This document shows positions 1 to 6,592 of a stretch of 10,806 bases of DNA, piece by piece. A program made the position numbers and the translations under genes. The first letter of the stretch is position 1; the number at the start of each line of letters is the position of its first letter. The DNA is from Candidatus Pacearchaeota archaeon CG10_big_fil_rev_8_21_14_0_10_35_13 (lineage in GTDB: Archaea; Nanobdellota; Nanobdellia; Pacearchaeales; GW2011-AR1): contig PFDC01000056.1 in assembly GCA_002763035.1 (NCBI GenBank), positions 1-10,806 of the forward strand. Direction: 5' to 3'. The notes under the pieces are model-generated. The model saw only the letters and a list, made by a program, of their open reading frames with translations. It did not search any database and was not told the origin of the DNA.

Positions 1-79
1 TGTTACGAACAGAAGACTCAAAATTATCCATTAATGAATCAAGCATTTCATGGCTCTTAAGCATCATTTTTGATAACAT
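1..79 (-). CDS. Start of an unrecognised gene, cut by the window edge
   Basis: Only the first 26 codons are visible. They begin with ATG at 79 and read MLSKMMLKSHEMLDSLMDNF, then a few more residues. AGGTGA lies about six bases upstream of the ATG, a good ribosome binding site, and the gene begins 34 bases after the copA stop, so it is probably the next gene of the copper operon. The visible part is amphipathic helix with one His. It faintly resembles the first helix of hemerythrin-like HHE domains, but 26 residues cannot establish a family, so I leave the function open. Confidence 0.6.
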   Translation of the reverse strand, partial: MLSKMMLKSHEMLDSLMDNFESSVRN

Positions 80-113
80 AAAATATCACCTAACCAGAGA
101 GCTGAGGGTATTA

Positions 114-2066
114 TTAAATCTTCTTCCTTCTAAGAAGATTAGCATTAGTAACAACAGTAATGCTAGAAAGAGCCATTGCAATCTCAGCAATAACCGGATG
201 GAGAACACCAGCAACTGCTAAGGGAATAGCAATGACATTATAAGCGAAAGCCCAAAACAAGTTCTGCTTAATCTTTCTGAAAGTAGCCTTAGAAAGGTTA
301 ATAGCATGAACAACACCCATCAAGGAACTATTAGCAAGGACTATATCACCAGACTCAATAGCAATATCAGTACCAGAACCCATGGCAATACCAACATTAC
401 TCTGCTTTAACGCAGGAGCATCATTAATACCATCACCAATGAAGGATACCATACCACCCTTCTGAAGCTCCTCAACAATACGAGCCTTATCCTCAGGGAG
501 AACATCAGAAATAACTTCCTTAATACCAACAAGCTTAGCAATAGCAAGAGCAGTTCTACGATTATCACCGGTAATCATAACAGTCTTATAACCAGAATCA
601 TTAAGCCTCTTAATAGCATCCATCGAATCATCCTTAACAGAATCAGCAATACCAAAAATCCCTAAAACCTTCTTATTCTCAGAAACAAGAATAGTAGTGA
701 AACCCTTATCCTCAAACCCCTTAATCTTATCAGTAAACTTAGAAATAACAATCTTACACTCAGACATCATACGAGAATTACCAATAACCACATTCTTAGA
801 ACCAACGATACCTTGAAGACCACGACCCCTAAGAATCTTGAAACTCTTAACCTTGAGAAAGGACTTAATACCAGAATTCTTAGAGTAATTAACGATAGCC
901 TTTGACAGAGGATGTTCTGACAAATTCTCAAGACTTGAAGAAACACTCAACAAATAATTCTTAGGAGCAACACTGAATACTTCCATGACTTCAGGCATGC
1001 CCTTAGTAATAGTACCAGTCTTATCGAATAATACGGTCTTAATCTCCTTCATAGTCTGAATAGCCTCACCCTTCCTTATAAGAATACCACGCTTAGCACC
1101 CATACCAGAACCGACCATCAAAGCAGTAGGAGTAGCGAGACCAAGAGCACAAGGACAAGCAATAACTAATACCGCAACACCAACACCCAATGCTCTACTG
1201 AGATCATGAGTAAAAAACCACCAATTAAAAAAAGTTAATAATGACAAAGCAAGGATTACGGGAACAAAAACAGAAGTAATCTTATCAGCAAGTTTTTGTA
1301 TAGGAACTTTAGAACCCTGAGCTTCCTCAACTAAATTAATGATATGAGCAAGGAAAGTATCATTACCAACCTTTGAAGCCTTAATATAAAGAACACCATC
1401 CTGATTAATAGTAGCACCAATAACCAAACTACCAACAAACTTATCAACAGGTAAAGACTCACCAGTAACCATTGACTCATCAATACTGCTCTCACCCTTA
1501 ACAACAACACCATCAGTAGGAATCTTCTCACCAGGACGAACCATTAACACATCACCAACAAGAACCTCAGAAATATCAACTAATAGCTCATTCTTACCAC
1601 GAATAACAGTAGCTTTCTTAGCACCAAGTTCTAAGAGCTTCCTAATCTCCTGACTAGCCCTACCACGAGCTACAGACTCAACATACTTACCAGTAGTAAA
1701 GAACGCCATAATCATGACAGCAGCAGCAGAATAATCCTGAACAACACCAGTAAAGAAAAAAATACCAGTAAGATAAGCAACAATAGTACCCAAAGCAATT
1801 AATGAATCCATATTAAAATATAAAGTAAATAATCCACGAATACCACTCCTGATAGTATCATAACCAAAAATAAATATTACAGGAAAACCAAGAACTAAAG
1901 AAAGAACAACAGAATAATCCATAGGAATTAGAGAAATAGAGAAAATCCTCTCAAGAACCATTAAGATAATTAAAGGGATAGTAAGAAGCCAAGACCAAAA
2001 GAGCTTCCTCCACCAAGTAAGGATTTCACTATCAACCACCGGTGCGTCATGTTTATGAGCCATCAT
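114..2066 (-). CDS. copA: Copper-translocating P1B-type ATPase (CopA) without N-terminal HMA domain
   Basis: This membrane pump hydrolyses ATP to export Cu+ (650 aa). All P-type landmarks are present: TGES at 201-204 (actuator), the membrane ion site CPC at 304-306, the phosphorylated Asp in DKTGT at 348-352, the P1B-specific SEHP at 383-386 and GRG in the ATP domain, TGDN at 499-502 and GDGINDAP at 544-551. The Tyr-Asn pair at 609-610 and MALSS at 631-635 in the last helices are the P1B-1 signature for Cu+. CopA proteins usually start with one or two HMA domains. This one starts with a short His-containing tail (HKH at 4-6) directly before TM1, and the missing domain is the separate gene just upstream. 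Its ATG shares one base with that gene's TAA. Family assignment is firm; Cu+ rather than Ag+ specificity is from motifs. Confidence 0.96.
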   Translation of the reverse strand: MMAHKHDAPVVDSEILTWWRKLFWSWLLTIPLIILMVLERIFSISLIPMDYSVVLSLVLGFPVIFIFGYDTIRSGIRGLFTLYFNMDSLIALGTIVAYLTGIFFFTGVVQDYSAAAVMIMAFFTTGKYVESVARGRASQEIRKLLELGAKKATVIRGKNELLVDISEVLVGDVLMVRPGEKIPTDGVVVKGESSIDESMVTGESLPVDKFVGSLVIGATINQDGVLYIKASKVGNDTFLAHIINLVEEAQGSKVPIQKLADKITSVFVPVILALSLLTFFNWWFFTHDLSRALGVGVAVLVIACPCALGLATPTALMVGSGMGAKRGILIRKGEAIQTMKEIKTVLFDKTGTITKGMPEVMEVFSVAPKNYLLSVSSSLENLSEHPLSKAIVNYSKNSGIKSFLKVKSFKILRGRGLQGIVGSKNVVIGNSRMMSECKIVISKFTDKIKGFEDKGFTTILVSENKKVLGIFGIADSVKDDSMDAIKRLNDSGYKTVMITGDNRRTALAIAKLVGIKEVISDVLPEDKARIVEELQKGGMVSFIGDGINDAPALKQSNVGIAMGSGTDIAIESGDIVLANSSLMGVVHAINLSKATFRKIKQNLFWAFAYNVIAIPLAVAGVLHPVIAEIAMALSSITVVTNANLLRRKKI

Positions 2067-2275
2067 TATTCAACTGAAGCCTTATAACCAGCCCTAAGAA
2101 CTGCCTTCTTAAGCTCTTCAGGAGTAACAGAGTCCTCAGCTTCAACAGTTCCCTTCTTGAGCATTAAACTAACAGAAACTTCCTTAACCCCCGGAACCTT
2201 CCTAACACTCCTCTCAATGTTTGAAGCACAACTAGCACAATGCATCCCATCAATTAATAATTTTATTTTTTTCAT
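2066..2275 (-). CDS. copZ: Stand-alone HMA copper chaperone (CopZ-like)
   Basis: A 69-residue protein made of a single heavy-metal-associated domain (beta-alpha-beta-beta-alpha-beta). The metal loop GMHCASC lies at residues 10-16, with Cys13 and Cys16 as the two Cu+ ligands, and a conserved GY lies near the end. Such proteins are soluble cytosolic carriers that hand Cu+ to CopA. Its stop codon and the copA start form TAATG, so the two are translationally coupled, and CopA here has no HMA domain of its own. It is therefore likely both the chaperone and the missing regulatory metal-binding domain of the pump. The start is the ATG at 2275, directly adjoining the stop of the preceding gene. The family is certain; metal identity is inferred from the pairing. 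Confidence 0.93.
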   Translation of the reverse strand: MKKIKLLIDGMHCASCASNIERSVRKVPGVKEVSVSLMLKKGTVEAEDSVTPEELKKAVLRAGYKASVE

Positions 2276-2499
2276 TATTTATTATCCCGTTTTATTAACC
2301 AAGCAACTAGTAATATAATAACAACAACCACTAACAACCAAGTAATAGAAGCAAAAACATTAGTCCCATAACTACCATAACCCATCATACCACCCATGAA
2401 ACCAAAACCCATCATTAGAGAACCTGCAATTAATAATATGGCTATTACTAAAACCACAAGTAATACTAAAGAGTTATCATAAGAATTCTTAACTACCAC
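2275..2499 (-). CDS. Small Gly/Met-rich membrane protein
   Basis: A 74-residue protein with two hydrophobic helices (about residues 10-30 and 49-67) joined by a Gly/Met-rich stretch (GFMGGMMGYGSYG), and a short basic C-terminus. I chose the GTG at 2499. It has GGAGGT seven bases upstream, while the longer open frame above it only shadows the preceding cupredoxin gene. The first codons overlap that gene's Cys-rich tail, and the stop shares one base with the ATG of the HMA gene. Small membrane proteins of this look (MMGxG followed by one TM) are common beside metal-efflux genes in bacteria and archaea, where Met may bind Cu+; no defined function is known to me. Confidence 0.75.
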   Translation of the reverse strand: MVVKNSYDNSLVLLVVLVIAILLIAGSLMMGFGFMGGMMGYGSYGTNVFASITWLLVVVVIILLVAWLIKRDNK

Positions 2500-2953
2500 A
2501 ACCACAACCTCCACTAGAACCACAAGAAGAAGGACTATCATCAACTGGCTCAACAAAACCAGAAACCTTACCGGAATTATCAAGAACAGTGAATGAACCA
2601 CGATACATATTCATAGAACAAGCAATATTAAAAGTACCAGACTCATCAGCGTTAAACTCAATAGTATTATCACTCGAAGAAACTAATTTACGAACACCAA
2701 ATGACGGAATAACTATTGAACGAGCACAACCAGAAACGGAGGAATCAACAACCAATCTCACAGGACCCTTATTAATAGTCGAAGGATTAAGAACATAATT
2801 AGCACCACTAACAGAAAGTTTTACTATCTGAACATCACCCTGAGCAACAACAGAATTAATACTGCTACCAGTAAGACTACCCTGATTAAAGACAAATAAT
2901 CCACCAACGACTAATAATAAAGAAATACCTACGACAAAATAGAAGTTACTCAT
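2489..2953 (-). CDS. Membrane-anchored cupredoxin-like protein with Cys-rich tail
   Basis: A 154-residue protein with an N-terminal anchor helix (about 5-22), then a cupredoxin-type beta sandwich (about 40-125), then a Ser/Gly/Cys tail. The domain resembles the plastocyanin-like family of COG4633: Gly-Cys-Ala-Arg at 75-78, followed by an IPSFGVRK stretch, and CSMNMYRG at 112-119. Cys76, Cys112, Met114 and Met116 are the plausible copper ligands; the His of blue-copper plastocyanins is absent. The tail carries Cys144, Cys150 and Cys152 in CGSSGGCGCGS and could be a second metal site. The domain should lie outside the membrane, where it could receive or buffer copper. The ATG at 2953 overlaps the upstream stop as ATGA and has a GGGGG ribosome site eight bases before it. 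Confidence 0.87.
   Translation of the reverse strand: MSNFYFVVGISLLLVVGGLFVFNQGSLTGSSINSVVAQGDVQIVKLSVSGANYVLNPSTINKGPVRLVVDSSVSGCARSIVIPSFGVRKLVSSSDNTIEFNADESGTFNIACSMNMYRGSFTVLDNSGKVSGFVEPVDDSPSSCGSSGGCGCGS
2507..2512 (-). promoter_or_regulatory. Ribosome binding site inside the preceding gene
   Basis: GGAGGT on the minus strand lies seven bases before the GTG at 2499 and decides that start. The same bases are Gly-Gly codons of the Cys-rich tail of the cupredoxin gene. Confidence 0.7.
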
Positions 2954-3630
2954 AACCCAAACCCCCTAGGAGCATAAGCCATTAAGATAATAGTTATTGA
3001 AGTAAGTAATAAAGTAACAAGTATAGTAATGAAATGGTCCTCTAATAATTGTCTAGGGCTCTCCTTAGCCTCAAGAAAGACCATATAATTAAGAGCTAAC
3101 AAAAGCACTGCTGAAACTAAGAAGATTATGATAGTAGCAGCAACAAGATGATCATTCAATAACATCACAGCAGTCATGGAACCCATCCAACCGCCCATGA
3201 GCCCAGCCATCATACCTTCCATGAACCCCATAACACCACAACAAGTACCAAGCCACACCCCAAGGACCATACCAACAAACATACCAAAAACTCCCCCAAC
3301 AAACATACCATTAACAGCGCCAACAAAGAACCCCACAAGGAATCCTGAAATCATACCAACAGTCATACCAATCATCATACCAGACATACAAGCAAAATTC
3401 TTGTAAGCCCTAACCTGCCTAATAGTAGGAATGATTAAAGAATAACTAAGAACAGCCAATAATAAGTAAAGACCAGAATAACTAAAGAAATCACTAATGA
3501 ACCTTAACTTAAAGAAATATAATAATGCTACAATAATAAAAGAAGTAACCAAAGAATAAAAGATAGTCTTAACTAATTCACCCTCAACCCTCGAACCATT
3601 CAATTCCTTAACGAATTCTTTAACTGCCAT
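2950..3630 (-). CDS. Met/Gly-rich polytopic membrane protein, first gene of operon A
   Basis: A 226-residue integral membrane protein of no family I can name. It has about two helices at 22-70, then a long core (about 81-146) built of short repeats in which Gly recurs every three to four residues and Met follows Gly many times (GMMIGM, GMFVG, GMVLG, GLMGG). Two more helices lie at about 160-182 and 200-218. C81 and the CC pair at 130-131 sit in the core. Closely packed Gly-zipper helices lined with Met thioethers would suit a Cu+ conduit or buffer, but that is inference. The ATG at 3630 is preferred over an upstream TTG because it keeps the expected distance from the TATA box. It leads the copper operon, and its end overlaps the cupredoxin start by four bases. 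Confidence 0.83.
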   Translation of the reverse strand: MAVKEFVKELNGSRVEGELVKTIFYSLVTSFIIVALLYFFKLRFISDFFSYSGLYLLLAVLSYSLIIPTIRQVRAYKNFACMSGMMIGMTVGMISGFLVGFFVGAVNGMFVGGVFGMFVGMVLGVWLGTCCGVMGFMEGMMAGLMGGWMGSMTAVMLLNDHLVAATIIIFLVSAVLLLALNYMVFLEAKESPRQLLEDHFITILVTLLLTSITIILMAYAPRGFGL

Positions 3631-3648
3631 AATACCACACAAAAGATT

Positions 3649-3660
3649 TTTTCATGAAAA
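3649..3660. promoter_or_regulatory. Palindrome over the predicted start site of operon A
   Basis: TTTTCATGAAAA is a perfect 12-bp inverted repeat. It begins 15 bp downstream of the TATA box, so the expected transcription start (about 26 bp from the TATA centre, near 3654) falls inside it. An identical copy at the same distance stands before operon B. A protein bound here would block polymerase, so it is a candidate repressor site. Confidence 0.6.
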
Positions 3661-3675
3661 ACAATAAACAAAACA

Positions 3676-3684
3676 CTTTATAAG
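3676..3684 (-). promoter_or_regulatory. TATA box of operon A
   Basis: CTTATAAAG on the minus strand lies about 50 bases before the ATG at 3630, leaving a leader of roughly 24 nt. The bases just upstream (AAGGG) take the place of the BRE. Confidence 0.7.
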
Positions 3685-3687
3685 CCC

Positions 3688-3707
3688 TTGTATGAAACTA
3701 GTTACAA
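3688..3707. promoter_or_regulatory. Shared operator upstream of the operon A TATA box
   Basis: TTGTATGAAACTAGTTACAA (plus strand) differs at one base from the site at 7529-7548 before operon B. It reads as TTGTA-N10-TACAA, or as an imperfect dyad around CTAG (ideal TTGTAACTAGTTACAA). It ends 3 bp from the TATA box, where archaeal activators often sit to help TBP/TFB, though a repressor is also possible. Confidence 0.72.
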
Positions 3708-3740
3708 AATAAAAATAAAAAAGATTTTATAAAGAAAAAG
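3708..3740 (-). terminator. Oligo-T terminator of operon B
   Basis: After the last gene of operon B (stop at 3755) the minus strand runs through CTTTTTC, then CTTTTTTATTTTTATTTT. Such T-rich runs without a strong hairpin are the usual archaeal terminators. This one directly abuts the operator of operon A. Confidence 0.6.
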
Positions 3741-3754
3741 TGAGCTTCTGATGA

Positions 3755-4210
3755 TTATAATATACAACCACTAAGTTCTGAGATTACATCAAGACCCTTA
3801 ACACCACTATACAACCTATCATCAATCTCCCAAGTAGGAGTAATCTTTATACCCTTAGAATCACATAATCCCTCATCATCAATACACCGGATATAATTAA
3901 GTAAACCCTTAGACTTACCAAAAAGATTTAATTGCTTACTAGTATAACTACAAAAATCATTACCATAAACAATAACCCCCTTGCCACTCAAACAGGTAGC
4001 AAAACCATCAAGAACACCAGGACTATTAGAACCCCTAAAAAATACCATTACAGAAAAAAAGAATATTAAGAAGACTAAAGAAAAAATAAGTAATTTCCTA
4101 TAAGACCTCTTAGGCTTAACAATTAAGTTATGCTTAGAAGAATTATGCTGAGTCAAACTATCAGATGAAACAAATTCTCGATTACAACTAACACATTTAT
4201 GAGCCCCCAT
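3755..4210 (-). CDS. C2H2 zinc finger-TM-thioredoxin-like (VKOR C-terminal type) protein
   Basis: A 151-residue, three-part protein. Residues 6-27 form a C2H2 zinc finger (Cys6, Cys9, His22, His27) with the usual Phe and Leu core. A basic stretch leads into one membrane helix (about 39-58). The rest (about 66-151) follows the thioredoxin-like domain that ends VKOR homologues: FATCL, YGNDFC, LFG, a Cys pair at 109 and 116, GIKITPTW at 120-127 with the cis-Pro position, and a final GC. The zinc finger should face the cytoplasm and the thioredoxin fold the outside. The active site reads CSYT instead of CxxC, so the second catalytic Cys is missing; it may bind a metal or form mixed disulfides rather than oxidise thiols. 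It is the last gene of operon B. Confidence 0.82.
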   Translation of the reverse strand: MGAHKCVSCNREFVSSDSLTQHNSSKHNLIVKPKRSYRKLLIFSLVFLIFFFSVMVFFRGSNSPGVLDGFATCLSGKGVIVYGNDFCSYTSKQLNLFGKSKGLLNYIRCIDDEGLCDSKGIKITPTWEIDDRLYSGVKGLDVISELSGCIL

Positions 4211-4218
4211 CAGAAAAG

Positions 4219-4371
4219 TTACCTACTACAACCCCCACCGTACTGTGCTTGTGTATTGTATGAAGCATAACCTGAAGTGGTTTTACTAGCACTACCACCA
4301 ACAGAACTAAAGCCAAAGAACGCCACAAGTACGATAAGAATTATTAGCAACACAACAACTATCGTATCCAT
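4219..4371 (-). CDS. 50-residue membrane peptide ending in GGGCSR
   Basis: A very short gene: MDTIVVVLLIILIVLVAFFG (a single membrane helix), then a Ser/Gly/Thr/Tyr-rich stretch and the end QYGGGCSR. The ATG at 4371 has AGGGGGT about eight bases upstream, and the frame fills the gap between two operon genes, which argues that it is real. It resembles the 56-residue product at 6593-6763 in layout: an acidic MD start, one helix ending in FF, a polar Ser/Gly linker with Tyr, and a Gly-Gly-Cys terminus. The helix probably leaves the C-terminal Cys outside. Function unknown; a metal ligand, a thiol partner or an attachment point are possible. Confidence 0.78.
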   Translation of the reverse strand: MDTIVVVLLIILIVLVAFFGFSSVGGSASKTTSGYASYNTQAQYGGGCSR

Positions 4372-4392
4372 AATATATTACCCCCTTTCATT

Positions 4393-4623
4393 TCATAAGC
4401 ACCCCTCATAGATATCAGGATGATGACTCATATGTTCCTTCCAGGAATCAACGGAATAACCCAGAGCGGGAGTGCACTTATCAGAAACACTATTACCAAC
4501 AGAATTACCAAGAACACCAGAATCATTAAGAGCATAAATCATCCCAGGGAATAATGTGAGTAAGAGCAACAGTACTATAACCAAACCTAACACAAGGTAT
4601 AACAACAACTTTTTCTTATCCAT
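4393..4623 (-). CDS. Small membrane-anchored Cys/His protein
   Basis: A 76-residue protein with the start MDKKK, one strong membrane helix (about 6-30), a Ser/Gly/Asn linker, and a compact C-terminal motif. In the motif, Cys50 is followed by GYSVDSWKEHMSHHPDIYEGCL, so His64, His67, His68 and Cys75 could form a metal site with Cys50. I do not recognise a named family. The ATG at 4623 lies two bases after the stop of the preceding gene, and GGAGGT 11 bases upstream (inside that gene's last Gly codons) serves as ribosome site. The C-terminal part should be extracellular if the basic start stays inside. Confidence 0.85.
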   Translation of the reverse strand: MDKKKLLLYLVLGLVIVLLLLLTLFPGMIYALNDSGVLGNSVGNSVSDKCTPALGYSVDSWKEHMSHHPDIYEGCL

Positions 4624-4625
4624 AA

Positions 4626-5057
4626 TTAACGAATACCTCCTTTCATCATTCTTAAATGTTTAATCATAACAATAATACCAATGATATTAGCAATTATTCC
4701 AAGAACAAAAAACCATGATTGATACCTAGTAAGAAATGAAGCAAAACTAGCAAAACCAACAACAGGGATGATATTAACAATGTAATGAGCGCAACAAGCA
4801 ATCATTGAACCACCACTAATAACACCCGAAGTACTAACTAAAGAATTAGCAAGAGCAGTATGCCTAATAGTAGTATACAAACCTACCTGAACACCAAAAC
4901 CTATAGATAACAGAATAATCCAATACCACAAACTACGAAGATTAAGAATTGCAAAAGCGAATCCTTGAAAAATACTCACCACCAATAAAAAGAAAATAAT
5001 TATGCTAACACCAGCGAGAACACCATAAAGAACAGAATTATTACTTTTTTGAATCAT
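4626..5057 (-). CDS. Four-helix membrane protein with CCAH motif
   Basis: A 143-residue integral membrane protein with helices at about 10-36, 43-62, 74-104 and 113-133. The third region holds SGGSMIACCAHYIVNIIP (about 81-98), with Cys88, Cys89 and His91 side by side inside or near the membrane, and FLTRYQSWF follows. Membrane proteins with an ACCAH(H) motif occur near copper and cytochrome genes in bacteria and archaea, and the motif looks like a soft-metal site, but I know of no proven function. It overlaps the preceding gene as ATGA (start at 5057). Its last codons contain GGAGGT, used by the next gene. Confidence 0.85.
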   Translation of the reverse strand: MIQKSNNSVLYGVLAGVSIIIFFLLVVSIFQGFAFAILNLRSLWYWIILLSIGFGVQVGLYTTIRHTALANSLVSTSGVISGGSMIACCAHYIVNIIPVVGFASFASFLTRYQSWFFVLGIIANIIGIIVMIKHLRMMKGGIR

Positions 5058-5536
5058 TCCTTACAACACTCCAATAATTTCTTTATAGAAGAAAATATGC
5101 CTTTTGATTCTTCGCTTTTCTCGTCAATATTAATTTCTCCTTTTGATTCAATATTTAACGCCCAAAACAACCCGTATAATTCAGAGGCATCATTATACAA
5201 CTCTTTGGCCTCCTTCTCCTTGCCTTCATGCAATAACCTGTTACCAACCTCAAACAACCTCATACTTGAAGCAAGAAAATGTTTACTCATACACCACTTC
5301 TCAGAATCACCATCTTTCTTAACGATTAAAGCCAACAATTTCTTCCTAAGCTCCCTAACAGTCTCAAGAATCTTAAGAAATTTCTCATCATGAGTTTTTA
5401 CATAACTAAAAAAACTATGCTCTTCTAAACTAACAAGGTTCATAATACCAATGGATAAATCTTCCCATGCAGAGATATCTAAGCTAGACTTTTCTTTTGC
5501 CTCATCAATTTTTTTAATAAAGTTTTTGATTTTCAT
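5054..5536 (-). CDS. Soluble all-helical protein, function unknown
   Basis: A 160-residue hydrophilic protein with no signal or membrane helix, so it is the one clearly cytoplasmic product of operon B. It appears to form a bundle of about five helices, with EEH at 38-40, His49, the distinctive WCMSKHFLAS stretch at 81-90, a Lys/Glu-rich helix (about 104-113), and a final ECC at 155-157. I do not recognise the family. His, Glu and Cys placed in helices would allow a metal site, and a cytosolic sensor, chaperone or adaptor role would fit the setting, but nothing proves it. The ATG at 5536 follows the previous stop by three bases and has no clear ribosome site, so translation is probably coupled. 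Confidence 0.83.
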   Translation of the reverse strand: MKIKNFIKKIDEAKEKSSLDISAWEDLSIGIMNLVSLEEHSFFSYVKTHDEKFLKILETVRELRKKLLALIVKKDGDSEKWCMSKHFLASSMRLFEVGNRLLHEGKEKEAKELYNDASELYGLFWALNIESKGEINIDEKSEESKGIFSSIKKLLECCKE

Positions 5537-5539
5537 GTT

Positions 5540-6061
5540 TTATAAGGATAATTGGATGACCAAGGAGGCGATCAATAACAAAGAAAAAGTTAATACTATA
5601 CCCTGATATGGAAAACCTCTCTTTGTCTTCTCCTTAATCTTTTTATTTAATCCTGGAGAGATAAGAGTTATACCCCCTCCAAGGAGGCTGCTCCCAAGGG
5701 AATAATTAAGAGCGTAGGTAGCACCATAAGCACCAATGAAAGGAATGTATAAGGGCCCAATAGCACTAAACAAAGGCATTAAAGGAAAAACAGTGGTCAA
5801 AAATATAATTGTTATAATCAGAGTTTTCTGAAAAGGAACATACTTTTTCTTAATCAACCGTGAAAACCACATCCCCATGGACATAGCGAAGGCACCGATG
5901 AACAAAGCCACAACCACCTTACTAACACCCAACCAAATAGCCGCACCAGCAGCAGCTCCTGCCCCTATAGTACAAAGGGGACAATGAGCCATAACAGAAG
6001 GAATGATAAAGATTCCTAAAAGAACCGATAAAAACAAAATAACCCGCTTTTCTATCCTCAT
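5540..6061 (-). CDS. Membrane protein with signal helix and CPLC motif
   Basis: A 173-residue protein with an N-terminal signal or anchor helix (7-24), then AHCPLCTIGAGAAAGAAIWLG (25-45), where Cys27 and Cys30 form a CxxC pair right at the membrane surface. Three to four further helices follow (about 47-66, 79-101, 106-129, 153-172), linked by basic loops. The HCPLCT-GAG arrangement recurs in a family of archaeal and uncultured bacterial membrane proteins that I cannot name. The CxxC suggests a redox or metal site facing outward. I prefer the ATG at 6061, which overlaps the preceding stop as ATGA with GAGGAG 11 bases upstream, over the in-frame GTG at 6073. Confidence 0.85.
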   Translation of the reverse strand: MRIEKRVILFLSVLLGIFIIPSVMAHCPLCTIGAGAAAGAAIWLGVSKVVVALFIGAFAMSMGMWFSRLIKKKYVPFQKTLIITIIFLTTVFPLMPLFSAIGPLYIPFIGAYGATYALNYSLGSSLLGGGITLISPGLNKKIKEKTKRGFPYQGIVLTFSLLLIASLVIQLSL

Positions 6062-6537
6062 ATTCTCATCCACTCCTCAGAACTACCATCATGATTTACT
6101 GAATAAATAACAAAATCCGCCATTTGATTACCAGGCATACCCGGACTACCTTCAGGCATACCAGGCATAGCAATTCCTGCTATATCAGGATGATCATTAA
6201 GTAACCTCTCTACAGCCTCTAAAGGAATATGTCCCTCAACAAAATAATCACCGATTATAGTAGTATGGCAACTCCTAAGATCTTTAGGGATATTATACTT
6301 ATCTTTAATACTATTAGCATTTTCAAGACTCACAATCTTAGTATCAGAATTTCCCTTATTCTGGAAATAGTTTCCATAAACACCACAACATCCACAACTG
6401 GAATCCTTGTAAATACTTATCTCCCCACCAAAATTATTTATTGATTCATAACTACTCGCGTTTCCACTAGACAAGATAAGAAACAGGATTACAGCTACTA
6501 AAACCATTCCCATACCAAATATATGAACTTTTTTCAT
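6058..6537 (-). CDS. DUF411 (CopG-type) copper-binding protein, membrane-anchored
   Basis: A 159-residue protein with one N-terminal helix (about 6-23) and a DUF411 domain (COG3019) over the rest. The family hallmarks are all here: SSCGCCGVY at 46-54 with the CxCC triad Cys48/Cys50/Cys51, the helix ending in IPKDL, RSCHTT at 88-93, the VEGHIP loop at 100-105, and GIAMPGMPEGSPGM at 121-134. Proteins of this family, such as CopG of Gram-negative copper-resistance operons, have a thioredoxin-like fold that binds Cu through the clustered Cys residues. This is the strongest direct sign that operon B deals with copper. It lies after a T-rich gap that may reduce read-through, with AGGT about ten bases before the ATG at 6537. 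Confidence 0.94.
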   Translation of the reverse strand: MKKVHIFGMGMVLVAVILFLILSSGNASSYESINNFGGEISIYKDSSCGCCGVYGNYFQNKGNSDTKIVSLENANSIKDKYNIPKDLRSCHTTIIGDYFVEGHIPLEAVERLLNDHPDIAGIAMPGMPEGSPGMPGNQMADFVIYSVNHDGSSEEWMRI

Positions 6538-6560
6538 TTTTCTGTTTACCTACTTTTTGA

Positions 6561-6580
6561 TTAAAAAAAAAATAAAAAAC
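6561..6580 (-). terminator. T-rich tract inside operon B, possible partial terminator
   Basis: The minus strand carries six T, an A, then ten T, about 13 bases after the stop of the small GGC gene. It has the form of an archaeal terminator, but the genes below have no evident TATA box of their own, so I read it as a step-down point in the operon. Confidence 0.45.
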
Positions 6581-6592
6581 AATTATGACTTA

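Noticed and set aside
1..79. Hemerythrin-like protein at the left edge
   Set aside because: Only one helix with one His is visible; the similarity is too weak for a call.
2500..2601. N-terminal extension of the 74-residue membrane protein to 108 residues
   Set aside because: The extension lies wholly inside the cupredoxin gene, is composed of Val/Leu shadow codons, and the GTG at 2499 has the proper ribosome site.
3176..3406. Pro/Ile/Thr-rich open frame on the plus strand
   Set aside because: It is the mirror of the Gly/Met repeats of the minus-strand membrane gene, with no ribosome site and low-complexity repetition.
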